A DNA stretch of 27,944 nucleotides from JAQVSH01 sp964451605 (GCA_964451605.1 CAYVJA010000039.1:1-27944), one strand, 5' to 3'. Counted from the stretch's first letter, positions 17,277 to 26,211 are shown. Translations and numbers: made by a program. Notes: generated by a model from the letters alone, not told the origin.

Positions 17277-18011
17277 GTGGCATTCGGAAAGTTGGGATTC
17301 GTGGTATGCTTCTGCGCAGGCCTGGTGCTCGGAGCACCCCTGGCTGCACAGGATCGCTCGCGAACCGATGGCTACAAAAACTGGAACAACGACCCTCTCC
17401 AGTCGGGCTATCAGACCGATTTCCAAGACCAGGGCTATTCGCAACAAGACGATGATTATGTTGAGCCTCCCGAAGAGAAGAACAAACCGCTCGACACCAT
17501 CTACTTTAAACATTCTCCGGTAAAGGCATCCATCTATTCGGCCGTTTTGCCTGGCCTGGGTCAGATTTACAACCGGAAATGGTGGAAGCTGCCCATAGTC
17601 TATGGGGCCATTGGGGGTTGTGGTTACGCCTTTATATGGAACAAAGACAAATACGACGACTACCGAAAGGGATATGTGCACTATTTTGATAAGGATCCCG
17701 GTACAAATCATTATCTTTCCCTATCGTTGGCAGGCGTTGATAAAAAAACGGGTACCGTTATCAACGCCCCACTGGTAGAACGGCAGTTGGTCTATTACAA
17801 AGATTACTACCGGCGATATCGCGATATGATGCTTATGGTTACAATCGGAGCTTACGTGCTGAATATGATTGATGCGGCTGTCGATGCCCATCTGGCTAAC
17901 TTTAGTGTGGCTGAAGACATCACTATGCAAATTGTTCCCCAACTTGCCCCAATGATGGCGAATTCGTCACTTACCCCTATTTACGGAATCTCTTTAGGCG
18001 TCAGTTTTTAA
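17277..18011 (+). CDS. DUF5683 membrane protein of the par cluster
   Basis: The 244-residue protein has a signal-like N terminus (LGFVVCFCAGLVLGAPLAAQ) and an acidic Gln/Asp-rich linker. A conserved core with AVLPGLGQIYNRKWWKLPIV and a membrane segment (GAIGGCGYAFIWN) follows, then a Tyr-rich region and a helix (MMLMVTIGAYVLNMIDAAVD). This matches DUF5683. In Bacteroidota the order parA-parB-DUF5683-mltD recurs, as here. The function is unknown; the setting suggests an envelope task. The start is GTG at 17277, 3 nt after the parB stop; no better ATG precedes the signal sequence. Confidence 0.82.
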   Translation: MAFGKLGFVVCFCAGLVLGAPLAAQDRSRTDGYKNWNNDPLQSGYQTDFQDQGYSQQDDDYVEPPEEKNKPLDTIYFKHSPVKASIYSAVLPGLGQIYNRKWWKLPIVYGAIGGCGYAFIWNKDKYDDYRKGYVHYFDKDPGTNHYLSLSLAGVDKKTGTVINAPLVERQLVYYKDYYRRYRDMMLMVTIGAYVLNMIDAAVDAHLANFSVAEDITMQIVPQLAPMMANSSLTPIYGISLGVSF

Positions 18012-18025
18012 AAATCTCTCCTCCT

Positions 18026-19573
18026 ATGCGCTACGTCATTATCCTTACTCTCTACTGCCTGTCCGCAGCACTCTGTAAGCCTGTTATGGCGCAGAACAAT
18101 GGCAACAATACCAACCCCGAAATTGCACTGTCGGAAGATATTGAGGCCCCTTTCGAACGAAACCTCGACAGCCTGATGACCATCTGGTATATTCAGGAGG
18201 CAGTGAATGTAGACAGTACCTTCTTTATTGCCCCGGGCGAACCCGCCTATGTTCCACTCGAAGGCGACTCCATCTACATTGAGCGGATTACCCGGATGCA
18301 ATGCCCTTTCCAGTTAACCTACAACGACATTGTGCGCGGTTTTATTGAGGTCTACACAAAACGGCAGCGCGCAAAAATGGAGTATATCCTGGGACTGGCC
18401 GACTATTACTTTCCTATGTTCGAGGAGGTTTTCGACTATTACTGTCTTCCTCTCGAGCTAAAATATCTGGCCATCATCGAATCGGCTCTCAACCCAAGGG
18501 CTGTTTCGCGGGCCGGCGCATCCGGCTTGTGGCAATTCATGCTGAGTACCGGCAGGCTCTATAAACTGGAAATCTCAACATTTGTCGACGACAGGCTCGA
18601 TCCTGTAAAATCGACTTATGCCGCTGCTGCCTTTTTGAAAGATCTCTATGCCATATATGGCGACTGGACGCTGGTCATGGCAGCCTATAATTGCGGACCC
18701 GGAAACGTGAACAAGGCCATTAAAAGAGCCGGCGGGAAAACCGATTACTGGGACATATACCCCTTTCTTCCAAAAGAGACCCGCGGCTATGTACCGGCCT
18801 TTATCGGAGCCATGTACGCCTTTAACTACCACAAAGAGCATCTGCTTCAACCCCGTTATGCCGATGTTCCGGTACTGGCCGATTCGGTGATGACCCGCAA
18901 GGAGATGCATCTTTCACAAATCTCGGAGGTACTCAATATTCCCCTTGAATGTCTTGAGGAGCTCAACCCGCAATACCGCAGAAATGTAATCCCCGGCCTC
19001 TCAAAACCCTATTCAGTTCGCCTTCCCTCCCTGCTTGCCACCCGTTTTATAGAACTGGAAGACTCCATTGCCAACTATAAGGCCGATCTCTACCTGAGTC
19101 ACAGTTATAAAGCAAAAACACCCGCCGTACGTACGGCAGCAGCCGGCTCGCGGGCCATCCCGGAAGGTGCTTCCATTACCCATGTGGTGAAGAAGGGCGA
19201 AACACTCGGAGCCATTGCTGCACGTTACAAGGTTAAACTCACCGACCTCCGTGCCTGGAACGGAATCTCGGGTTCGATGCTCTCTATCGGGCAAAAGCTG
19301 CTGGTTTACGGGAAAGGAGGCTCAGTGGCGGCAACCGCCTCATCACAACAGAGTAAAGCTTCAACCGCACAGAAAACATCTGCCGGAAACGCATCGGTAT
19401 CGACAGCTGAAGCAGGCGAATTTTTCAATTACAAAGTGAAGGCCGGCGACTCGCTCTGGAAAATTGCCAACGCATACCAGGGCATATCCATTCAGGATTT
19501 AATGACTTGGAATGCACTCACCTCTTCATCGAAGCTGGTGGCGGGAATGATGCTGAAAATCAAGAAAATATAA
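18026..19573 (+). CDS. mltD: Membrane-bound lytic murein transglycosylase D-like, LysM repeats
   Basis: The enzyme cleaves peptidoglycan glycan strands to 1,6-anhydro ends. It has a signal peptide (residues 1-22, ending VMAQ) and an SLT domain at about 115-235. Catalytic Glu152 lies in LAIIESALNP, followed by GASGLWQFM and VMAAYNCGPGNV. Two clear LysM modules lie at about 386-428 (HVVKKGETLGAIAARYKVKL) and 468-512 (YKVKAGDSLWKIANAYQG), and a weaker LysM-like stretch at 292-334. The Ser/Thr/Ala-rich linker (430-465) is typical. It closes the par cluster 14 nt after DUF5683. Its stop is 3 nt from the end of a convergent gene. Confidence 0.93.
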   Translation: MRYVIILTLYCLSAALCKPVMAQNNGNNTNPEIALSEDIEAPFERNLDSLMTIWYIQEAVNVDSTFFIAPGEPAYVPLEGDSIYIERITRMQCPFQLTYNDIVRGFIEVYTKRQRAKMEYILGLADYYFPMFEEVFDYYCLPLELKYLAIIESALNPRAVSRAGASGLWQFMLSTGRLYKLEISTFVDDRLDPVKSTYAAAAFLKDLYAIYGDWTLVMAAYNCGPGNVNKAIKRAGGKTDYWDIYPFLPKETRGYVPAFIGAMYAFNYHKEHLLQPRYADVPVLADSVMTRKEMHLSQISEVLNIPLECLEELNPQYRRNVIPGLSKPYSVRLPSLLATRFIELEDSIANYKADLYLSHSYKAKTPAVRTAAAGSRAIPEGASITHVVKKGETLGAIAARYKVKLTDLRAWNGISGSMLSIGQKLLVYGKGGSVAATASSQQSKASTAQKTSAGNASVSTAEAGEFFNYKVKAGDSLWKIANAYQGISIQDLMTWNALTSSSKLVAGMMLKIKKI

Positions 19574-19576
19574 CGA

Positions 19577-20332
19577 TTACTGCGCCACAAAACGGTAGGT
19601 AATGGTGCCCCGCTGCTTTTCGGCCGCCTTCTCATCTGCATTGAATCGCGATACCCGGGCTGCCTTTTCGGCTGCCTCCCAGAAACAGTCGTCTATGTAT
19701 GAGGAGCTGATTTTACGGCGTGAAACCTCAGTAATATAGCCCGAACGGTTCACCACAATATCGAGGGTTACAGTTGCACTTCCCGGACATTTGTAAACAG
19801 GAATGTGCATGTAGATATGCCAACGGTTAGCCAGTTCGTACGAAACCGATGTATCGCCTTTGGTAAGCGGCGAAGGACCTTGCGACGATTCCCGGTTTGC
19901 CTCCGAAACCTTAGGTTTCGAGGGAGTTTCGATGGTTCCCTCTGCGCTGTATTCACGAGTTTGCGGGGTATCGTCAATCTCCAGCTCCTCCTTGATGGAA
20001 TTGACCATATCGCGAATATTCTTCTCGGCCGATTGATCTGTCGATTCGGAAGCAGAGCGTTGCGACATCGAAGGGTCGGTATTGACAGCCCGGTTGCTCA
20101 ATCGCTCGGTCGGCTCACTGCGTTGTTCCTGTTCAGGTGTCAGAACCTGCTGTTCGGCCTCTACCCGGGTTACCTCCGAAAAGTCTATCACTACCCCTTT
20201 GTCGGGAATCTGGGTGGTCTGAATCTTGATAATCAGGAAACAGGTTACTATCACCATGTGAACCACCACGGTAGCCAGAATTCCGTTTTGGTGCTCGGCC
20301 ATAAAATGGAGAAAACGATGAATGGAGGCCAT
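19577..20332 (-). CDS. TonB-like energy transducer
   Basis: One membrane helix (HQNGILATVVVHMVIVTCFL) near the N terminus is followed by a long charged, Glu/Gln/Pro-containing linker (about residues 45-165). The C-terminal domain has VYKCPGSATVTLDIVVNRSG, then YITEVSRRKISSSYID and a closing beta strand (GTITYRFVAQ). That is the TonB-family layout. The frame is open up to an ATG at 20446, but that would overlap the next gene and precede the promoter at 20390-20397. I prefer the ATG at 20332, which leaves 18 residues before the helix; 20353 is also possible. No exbBD genes are adjacent. It probably serves one or more TonB receptors, but which ones is not shown. Confidence 0.8.
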   Translation of the reverse strand: MASIHRFLHFMAEHQNGILATVVVHMVIVTCFLIIKIQTTQIPDKGVVIDFSEVTRVEAEQQVLTPEQEQRSEPTERLSNRAVNTDPSMSQRSASESTDQSAEKNIRDMVNSIKEELEIDDTPQTREYSAEGTIETPSKPKVSEANRESSQGPSPLTKGDTSVSYELANRWHIYMHIPVYKCPGSATVTLDIVVNRSGYITEVSRRKISSSYIDDCFWEAAEKAARVSRFNADEKAAEKQRGTITYRFVAQ

Positions 20333-20389
20333 TATGGGTGATAGTGGGTTCATGAAACGGGCATAGAATAAGCAACGTAACAGGTGGTG

Positions 20390-20397
20390 CAAAGGTA
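20390..20397 (-). promoter_or_regulatory. -7 element for the TonB-like gene
   Basis: TACCTTTG on the minus strand is an exact TAnnTTTG match in the gap behind the 949-residue gene, about 37 nt before the first of two possible ATGs. It supports a start at 20353 or 20332 rather than 20446. Confidence 0.5.
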
Positions 20398-20408
20398 ACC
20401 GATATCGG

Positions 20409-23258
20409 CTAAAAAATGGAGAGATCGGCCGCAAATGTGAGTTCAAAGGCCCATCGGCGCTCGTTTGGCAAATAGATTACCCGTCCGCCTGTGGTGAGAG
20501 GCATCGGCAAACCGAGAAGGTGCCAGTCGGCCAATAGATCAGCTCCCACAGAGAACATATGCTGCGCTTTGAACCAAAGACTCCCGAAGGTAAAACTATC
20601 GTTACGGCCATAATCGGCAAAAAGGGCCGACCGCAACCGTTTCACAAAGAGAAAGGCTCCCGCTTCCCAATCGGGATAGGCACAGGGAAAAGCGTACTCC
20701 GCCAGGAGTCGGGTCAACCCCACCGAAGGGTACTCAGAATAGCCGCGGGGAAAATCTATTTCGGATCCAAAGAGGGTACTGTTAATCGATTGCCTCTGCC
20801 AGCCCAGTGTGAGTTGTGTGCTGTGCAGACGGGCCAGACCGGGAAGCCAGAGGCGCGAATCGAGGGCCCATAGTGTACCGGGTCCCTCGCGCATAAAGGG
20901 GGCGTCGAGCCACCTGACACGGGCCGACAGACCAAAAGGAGGCGCCAGGTGGGCCTGTGAAGCGTATCGGAAATAGGTTGCCTGTATACTCCCCTTTACA
21001 TACGACAACCCCTCCTGAAAGGAGCCGTCGCGCAACCGAAGCAGATCGTTGGAATATACAATCTCGGCCAGAGGAACGGGCTGGAGTGCTCCCCGGCCCA
21101 TAGGAAACAGCAGTGGGATATAGACCCGCGACGAAACCCGGTAACGGGTACTCCTATCGGGGATATTGGCACGCGGTACACGTGTATGCAGTTGATACCC
21201 GCCAGCATCGAACTCTCCCTCAATAACGGGAAACCAGCCCCGATAGGTGAATCGGGTGTGAAATACGGCATCGGGATCGAACGATACCCCTGCTGTTGAG
21301 GTAAGCGAGCCGGTGAGATTTTGTGAAACCAACACAAACCCGGGGAGCAGAGCCGGATCTTCGGTATCCAGTTCGTGATAATCGTAATAAAAAGGGGCCC
21401 AACTGTGCAGACGAAAAAGATGGAGTGCTTTTCGGTAGGGGCGTGCAGGGGTGAACGAGGCAGCGAGGCCCGGCTTTACAGGTGGTGCAGGCGGGCCGAA
21501 CACTGTAACCTCCCCCTCCGGAAGGGAATCGAGAGATATCTGTGCTATGTCAAACCCGAGGGGTGAATAGTCGGCATAGAGTAACCGTTTTCCGGATGGG
21601 TCGGGCATAGGATAGGCAGCGCCAAAACGCGATTGGGTCAGCTGACGGGCACCACTCCAACCCTGCTTATAGAGCCAGAGATTGGTGACCTTGCCGAAGT
21701 CGCCGGTGAAATAGAGTGAAAATCCCCCGGAGGCCAGATGGGTTATCCGGTGAAAACCGGTTTGGAGAAGGGTTTCCCATTGGCCCGACTCCGGATCGAG
21801 CCTGGCGAGACGGGCACCTCTCTCATCATTGAGAATTGCGGCCAGATATCGCTCCTCTCCATACCATACGGGAAATTGAATCTGCTCCCCTTCGGGCGCC
21901 GGAAAGCGGCCATAGGGTTTCCCTTCCGGCAAAGTAAAAAGAACCAGTGCGTTTCCGTTATCAGGGTCGGTTTCAACCGCCGCCATCCTCTTCCCATCTA
22001 ACGAGAGTATGGGCGAAAAGAGAGGAAGCGGATAGCGGAGAGTCTGCTTTTTTCGCGTACGAAGGTCGTAAAGAACGACCACCGAAAGGCTTTTTCCCTC
22101 CCATCGCGGATGCGATAAAAATTCAGTAAATGCCAAAAGCGATCCGCCGACAGAGTTGCGCTCGCCTCCTGTGGGGGAGGGTTTATAGAGGCTCCGAAGC
22201 GAACCGTCGCGCTCAATAAACATAAACTCCCGCAGATATCCGATTCCCTCCCGCTGAACCAGGATCAAAGAATCATCTGCCCAAAGCGGAGCCAGATAAT
22301 GGGTATACGAATTGTCTGTACGAAGGTTCAGCCGGGCGAAAGGGGTGAATGCCGAATCAGATAACCCTGAAGAGGTTTGCCGAACCCTTCTGCCCACTTC
22401 GGCATGCCATTGGGGAGCAGAGAGACCTGTCGATTTGCGAAGTCCGCTCGAAAAGGGGATAAGCAGGTAGGGACGTCGGGCAGAAAGGCGTGCTGCATCG
22501 GCAAGATGGGCTGAACCGAACGAGTCACTGATTGTACTTACCATGGCGTAACCCATAGCATAAGGCCCGGGTGTACCCACCCGATAGGAACCGAGCATAG
22601 AGGCAAAGTAGCCGGGCGGCCTGGCATGGTCTGCAAGCCATGCTGTGCGGCCAACTCGCGAAAATGAGGGAAGCACCCCGCGAGCCGAAGCAAAAAATTC
22701 CGTCTCGGCAGCCACGGCCTCACCTTCCAGATACCATAAAGGTAAGAGCGAAGCGGCCAACCCGATGGCCTGCTCTCCGGTTAACAGCGAAAACAGTCGG
22801 ATTGGCCCCTGATTGAGCCTCTCCATCTGCACCACGTGCCGAAACTCATGCACAGCCAGGTGCGAGATCCAGCTGCCCGGTTCCTGACTCTGGGGCGGAG
22901 TCGAAAAGAGTTCAATACGCCGCGGAGCCCACACTACCCGTCCGTTCGAACGAATTTCGTATGGATTCAACCATATCGGAATGCGACGAAATGGACGGGT
23001 TATAGCAGGGGAGTCAAGAAGAAAAGCCTGTTCCATCCACTGAAGTGTCTGATCAGGCAGCTTCGAAAGCCCTTCCGGATAGACAAGATGGAAATGGTCG
23101 GATGATTTATTGAGTAACCCCGTGCGTGCAGGTAACTGGCCGGGCCACGCAAATTGAGCCGACGCTGAGGAGACCAGCAGAAAGAGAAGAGTAACGGATA
23201 TTCCGCCCGTGCAAAAAGAGCGTTTACAACCAATCCTTCCCAAGTTTAATTTTAACAT
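20409..23258 (-). CDS. Peptidase MA-like / beta-propeller / outer-membrane barrel protein
   Basis: The 949-residue protein has three visible parts. After a signal peptide (about 18-35, TLLFLLVSSASAQ) comes a gluzincin-like peptidase region (36-300) with HEFRHVVQ at 137-144 (an HExxH motif) and LWYLEGEAVAAE at 174-185, where E178 would be the third zinc ligand. Residues of roughly 300-600 look like a TolB/PD40 propeller (SLDGKRMAAVETD, DPSGKRLLYADYS). The last 330 residues alternate polar and aromatic, have many short strands and turns, and end in Phe (FAADLSIF), as an outer-membrane barrel does. The role is not known; the motif set suggests a surface or periplasm-facing metalloprotease tied to the outer membrane. 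The ATG lies inside the end of the upstream guanylyltransferase gene (35-nt overlap), and no other ATG precedes the signal peptide. Confidence 0.75.
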   Translation of the reverse strand: MLKLNLGRIGCKRSFCTGGISVTLLFLLVSSASAQFAWPGQLPARTGLLNKSSDHFHLVYPEGLSKLPDQTLQWMEQAFLLDSPAITRPFRRIPIWLNPYEIRSNGRVVWAPRRIELFSTPPQSQEPGSWISHLAVHEFRHVVQMERLNQGPIRLFSLLTGEQAIGLAASLLPLWYLEGEAVAAETEFFASARGVLPSFSRVGRTAWLADHARPPGYFASMLGSYRVGTPGPYAMGYAMVSTISDSFGSAHLADAARLSARRPYLLIPFSSGLRKSTGLSAPQWHAEVGRRVRQTSSGLSDSAFTPFARLNLRTDNSYTHYLAPLWADDSLILVQREGIGYLREFMFIERDGSLRSLYKPSPTGGERNSVGGSLLAFTEFLSHPRWEGKSLSVVVLYDLRTRKKQTLRYPLPLFSPILSLDGKRMAAVETDPDNGNALVLFTLPEGKPYGRFPAPEGEQIQFPVWYGEERYLAAILNDERGARLARLDPESGQWETLLQTGFHRITHLASGGFSLYFTGDFGKVTNLWLYKQGWSGARQLTQSRFGAAYPMPDPSGKRLLYADYSPLGFDIAQISLDSLPEGEVTVFGPPAPPVKPGLAASFTPARPYRKALHLFRLHSWAPFYYDYHELDTEDPALLPGFVLVSQNLTGSLTSTAGVSFDPDAVFHTRFTYRGWFPVIEGEFDAGGYQLHTRVPRANIPDRSTRYRVSSRVYIPLLFPMGRGALQPVPLAEIVYSNDLLRLRDGSFQEGLSYVKGSIQATYFRYASQAHLAPPFGLSARVRWLDAPFMREGPGTLWALDSRLWLPGLARLHSTQLTLGWQRQSINSTLFGSEIDFPRGYSEYPSVGLTRLLAEYAFPCAYPDWEAGAFLFVKRLRSALFADYGRNDSFTFGSLWFKAQHMFSVGADLLADWHLLGLPMPLTTGGRVIYLPNERRWAFELTFAADLSIF

Positions 23259-24321
23259 CCTTCACAAACCCTTTGATGGCCTGTTCCTCGCTTTTTCGAC
23301 AAATCAGGAGCGTGTCGCCAGATAAAACCACAACGTGGTTATTCATCCCCTCCACAATGGCAACTTTATCGTGGTCGACCTTGATCAGACAGTTAGAATT
23401 ATTGAAAGAGAAGATCTTATCGCCCGAAATGGCATTTTCCTTCTCGTCGTGCGGAAGTCGTTCGTACAAAGCACTCCAGGTACCCAGATCGCTCCATCCG
23501 AATTCTGCCTCCATCATATAGACATTATCGGCCTTCTCCATGATAGCGTAGTCAATCGACTGCACTTTACACCGCGAGTAGAGTTGCTCGAGCGCAATCT
23601 CATGGTCGGGGGTACATAGTTGACCTGAGAACTGTTCGAATAGTTCGGACATTTCGGGTGCCCATAATCCGAAGGCTGTAAGAATTGCACCGGCCGACCA
23701 GAAAAAGATACCGGAGTTCCAATAGAAATCACCGCTCTCCAGGAAGATACGCGCCACCTCAAGATCCGGTTTTTCGGTGAATGCCTTCACCCGCCCAAAC
23801 CCCTCGGGAAGCGGTTCGTCGGGAGAGTCCGGTAAAACCTGTATGTAACCATAACCTGTCTCGGGACGGAAAGGTTTGATGCCAATAGTCAGGAGATCAT
23901 CACATTGCAATACAAACCTGACACCTTTTTCTATCACGGCAAAAAAAGCAGCTTCGTCCAGGACAAGATGATCGGAAGGGGCTACAATCATTCTTGCCTG
24001 AGGATCTCTCTTCAGCAGTATATGAGCTGCCAGGGCTATGCAAGGGGCAGTGTCGCGCCGATAGGGTTCGGTAATAATCTGGCTGTTATCTAATTCCGGA
24101 ACCTGGGTCTTGACCATATCCACATAGTCGGCCAGAGTAACCACCAAAATATTTTGATGATTAACCACTTTAGCCATCCGTTCGTAGGTCTGCCGGAAAA
24201 GTGTTTTCCCGGTTCCCAGAATATCCAGAAACTGTTTGGGCCTGTTAATTCGGCTCATCGGCCAAAAACGCCGGCCAACGCCACCGGCCAGAATCACACA
24301 ATAGGTATTTGTATCAATCAT
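23224..24321 (-). CDS. Mannose-1-phosphate guanylyltransferase
   Basis: The enzyme makes GDP-mannose from GTP and mannose-1-phosphate for glycan and polysaccharide synthesis. The nucleotidyltransferase motif VILAGGVGRRFWPMSR is at 9-24, followed by RPKQFLDILG, RRDTAPCIALAA, MIVAPSDHLV, GYGYIQ, AFTEKPD, WNSGIFFW and a left-handed-helix-like C-terminal end (VAIVEGMNNHVVV). At about 365 residues it is the short, single-function form without a fused isomerase. The frame is open to 24408, but I choose the ATG at 24321 because the family starts right before the first strand. galE lies 44 nt upstream on the same strand, so the pair supplies activated sugars. Confidence 0.92.
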   Translation of the reverse strand: MIDTNTYCVILAGGVGRRFWPMSRINRPKQFLDILGTGKTLFRQTYERMAKVVNHQNILVVTLADYVDMVKTQVPELDNSQIITEPYRRDTAPCIALAAHILLKRDPQARMIVAPSDHLVLDEAAFFAVIEKGVRFVLQCDDLLTIGIKPFRPETGYGYIQVLPDSPDEPLPEGFGRVKAFTEKPDLEVARIFLESGDFYWNSGIFFWSAGAILTAFGLWAPEMSELFEQFSGQLCTPDHEIALEQLYSRCKVQSIDYAIMEKADNVYMMEAEFGWSDLGTWSALYERLPHDEKENAISGDKIFSFNNSNCLIKVDHDKVAIVEGMNNHVVVLSGDTLLICRKSEEQAIKGFVKDVKIKLGKDWL

Positions 24322-24323
24322 GC

Positions 24324-24331
24324 CAAAGTTA
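24324..24331 (-). promoter_or_regulatory. Possible -7 element at the guanylyltransferase start
   Basis: TAACTTTG matches TAnnTTTG but ends only 2 nt before the ATG, so its transcript would be leaderless or start inside the codon. There is no -33 box. It may be a chance match. Confidence 0.25.
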
Positions 24332-24365
24332 TTGTAGGTGAAGCCGACAGAGCCGGGAGCTGATA

Positions 24366-25409
24366 TTATTTCCGACGGGGATGATCCATTTCGTATTGAA
24401 GTTCCCACTTCCAGGCAGAGAGAATGGTCTCCTCGAGGGTGCTTTGGGCCTTCCAGCCCAATTCACGATTGGCAAACGTCGGGTCAGCCCAGATCTGTTC
24501 GATATCCCCGGGACGACGATCTACAATACGATACCGGAGGGGCACACCCGACACTTTGATAAAAATATTGATTAACTCCAGTACGGAAACGCCGTTTCCG
24601 GTACCCACGTTAAACATCTCGAACCCCGACTTGTTTTGGCCCTCAATAAGACGCTGAATAGCAACGAGATGAGCCTTAGCCAAATCTACCACATGGATAT
24701 AGTCGCGAATACACGATCCGTCGGGCGTGTGGTAATCGCCGCCGAAAACTTTTAACTCTTCGCGCAATCCGATTCCCGTTTGGGTAATAAAGGGAACCAG
24801 GTTGTTGGGAACACCGCGGGGCAGTTCGCCAATCAATGCCGATTTATGCGCCCCGATGGGATTGAAATAGCGAAGTGCAATGGCATGAACACCCGGATGG
24901 GCAAAAATATAATCACGAATCATCTCTTCGCTGATCTGCTTGGTGTTGCCATAAGGCGATGTGGCGGCCTGAACAGGTGCATTTTCGGTAACTGGCAATT
25001 CCTCAGGCTGGCCGTAAACCGTACATGACGAGGAGAAGACCAGGTGGGGCACGTTGTATCGATCTTGCGCTTCAAGGATATTAAGCAGCGATAACAAATT
25101 GTTACGATAATAGAGTTCAGGTTTTTCGACCGACTCTCCCACAGCCTTCGAGGCAGCAAAATGGATTACGGCATCCATGGGTGCATGACGCGAAAAAAAG
25201 TCGTTAACCAGTTTCTGGTCCTGCAGGTCGAATACTTCAAGCACAGGCCGCACTCCGGTAATTTTTTCGATTCCGTCAATTACATCGGCCGAGGAGTTGG
25301 AGAGGTTGTCGATAATCACCACTTCAAAACCACTTTCAATGAGTTCAACCGCTGTGTGCGAACCTATATAGCCGGCACCGCCGGTAACTAAGACTTTATG
25401 TTTTTTCAT
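24366..25409 (-). CDS. galE: UDP-glucose 4-epimerase
   Basis: The enzyme interconverts UDP-glucose and UDP-galactose with bound NAD. The 347-residue protein has the Rossmann motif GGAGYIGS (10-17), the acidic strand end IIDNLSNSS, FAASKAVGES, SSSCTVYG, and the catalytic pair Y153 and K157 in SPYGNTK. The substrate region RYFNPIGAH and the C-terminal RPGDIEQIWADPTFANRELG are standard for GalE. The start is set by the MKKHKVLVTGG N terminus. A strong promoter match lies 42 nt upstream. It leads the transcript that probably includes the guanylyltransferase and perhaps the peptidase-barrel gene. Confidence 0.95.
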   Translation of the reverse strand: MKKHKVLVTGGAGYIGSHTAVELIESGFEVVIIDNLSNSSADVIDGIEKITGVRPVLEVFDLQDQKLVNDFFSRHAPMDAVIHFAASKAVGESVEKPELYYRNNLLSLLNILEAQDRYNVPHLVFSSSCTVYGQPEELPVTENAPVQAATSPYGNTKQISEEMIRDYIFAHPGVHAIALRYFNPIGAHKSALIGELPRGVPNNLVPFITQTGIGLREELKVFGGDYHTPDGSCIRDYIHVVDLAKAHLVAIQRLIEGQNKSGFEMFNVGTGNGVSVLELINIFIKVSGVPLRYRIVDRRPGDIEQIWADPTFANRELGWKAQSTLEETILSAWKWELQYEMDHPRRK

Positions 25410-25450
25410 GTAATAGAAAAGTTTAGGAGCATTTTTATGCTATATCATTG

Positions 25451-25481
25451 TAAAGTTATCCCAATTTTGAGAATACGCAAA
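25451..25481 (-). promoter_or_regulatory. Promoter of galE
   Basis: On the minus strand TTTG (25478-25481), a 19-nt spacer and TAACTTTA (25451-25458) give both boxes at ideal spacing, with one change in the last base. The short inverted repeat GCAT/ATGC (25429-25440) lies in the leader. Confidence 0.6.
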
Positions 25482-25505
25482 ATTCGGGCTGATCGATTAT
25501 TGTGT

Positions 25506-25513
25506 TATCTTTA
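25506..25513 (+). promoter_or_regulatory. -7 element for the HU/CCDC81 gene
   Basis: TATCTTTA differs from TAnnTTTG in the last base and lies 19 nt before the ATG at 25533. It is divergent from the galE promoter; the two share the 122-nt intergenic region. Confidence 0.4.
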
Positions 25514-25532
25514 ACCCAACATTTTCTCCGAA

Positions 25533-26177
25533 ATGAAACAAGAAATCGTTGCGTGTATTGTAGATCTTTTAGGCCGGAATGCGAAGGTGGCAGTTCCGGG
25601 TCTGGGCTGTTTTCTTGCTGCCGAGACGCCCTCCGGATGGCTTGAAGGAGACTCTCTGATCGGGCCACCGGCAACCGCCGTTACATTTGTACGCGATGCC
25701 GGAATCTCCGATCCTATGCTGATTACCTGGCTTGCTGCAAAGAAAGGCATCTCGGAGGGAACGGCTCTGGGTGAGGTAACCCGTTTTGCATACCAAATCA
25801 GGAAAGCCTGGGAGAAAGGCGATGTAACGCTGGAGGGATTCGGCACCTTTACCAATAATCGCAACGGCGAACTCGATTTCCGTGCCCTGGAAGGAGCGGT
25901 TACCCTGCACTCACTATTCGGACTGACTCCCGTTTTGCTGCCCGCCCCAAAAATCCCTGAAACGTCTGCACCTGTTGCTGCCTCTGAGGAGAGCCCGAAA
26001 TCCGATTCTGCTATTAGCAAACCCCAAAATGCAGAGGCAGAAGGTCTCCATGCTAACCGACCGCTCAAAAAAGCATCGGTTACGGCTCAGGTTACCTATG
26101 GCATTTTGGCCGGAACGGCCATCGGGCTGATTATCCTGGCCGTACTCTATTTTACGGGAATTCTTGCTTTACTCTGA
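25533..26177 (+). CDS. CCDC81-type bacterial HU-domain protein with C-terminal membrane helix
   Basis: The 214-residue product has two HU-like repeats: the first at about 1-55 with VAVPGLGCF, the second at about 58-130 with VTLEGFGTFTNN, both showing the turn G-x-G-x-F typical of the HU-CCDC81 families of Bacteroidota. A low-complexity Pro/Ser/Ala/Glu linker (138-178) leads to one strong membrane helix (about 187-212, ILAGTAIGLIILAVLYFTG). Related proteins often end in a SPOR domain after the helix; this one stops 2 residues after it. The orientation would place the HU repeats in the cytoplasm. DNA binding is not shown for this family; some HU-like domains bind proteins instead. Confidence 0.78.
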   Translation: MKQEIVACIVDLLGRNAKVAVPGLGCFLAAETPSGWLEGDSLIGPPATAVTFVRDAGISDPMLITWLAAKKGISEGTALGEVTRFAYQIRKAWEKGDVTLEGFGTFTNNRNGELDFRALEGAVTLHSLFGLTPVLLPAPKIPETSAPVAASEESPKSDSAISKPQNAEAEGLHANRPLKKASVTAQVTYGILAGTAIGLIILAVLYFTGILALL

Positions 26178-26192
26178 AAGAGTCCTTCACAA

Positions 26193-26208
26193 CGGGGAAG
26201 ATGCCCCG
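26193..26208. terminator. Possible bidirectional terminator stem-loop
   Basis: CGGGG, a 6-nt loop and CCCCG form a perfect 5-bp stem in the 34 nt between the convergent ends of the HU/CCDC81 gene and fabH. There is no long T run on either side, so it is a weak candidate. Confidence 0.35.
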
Positions 26209-26211
26209 CGT

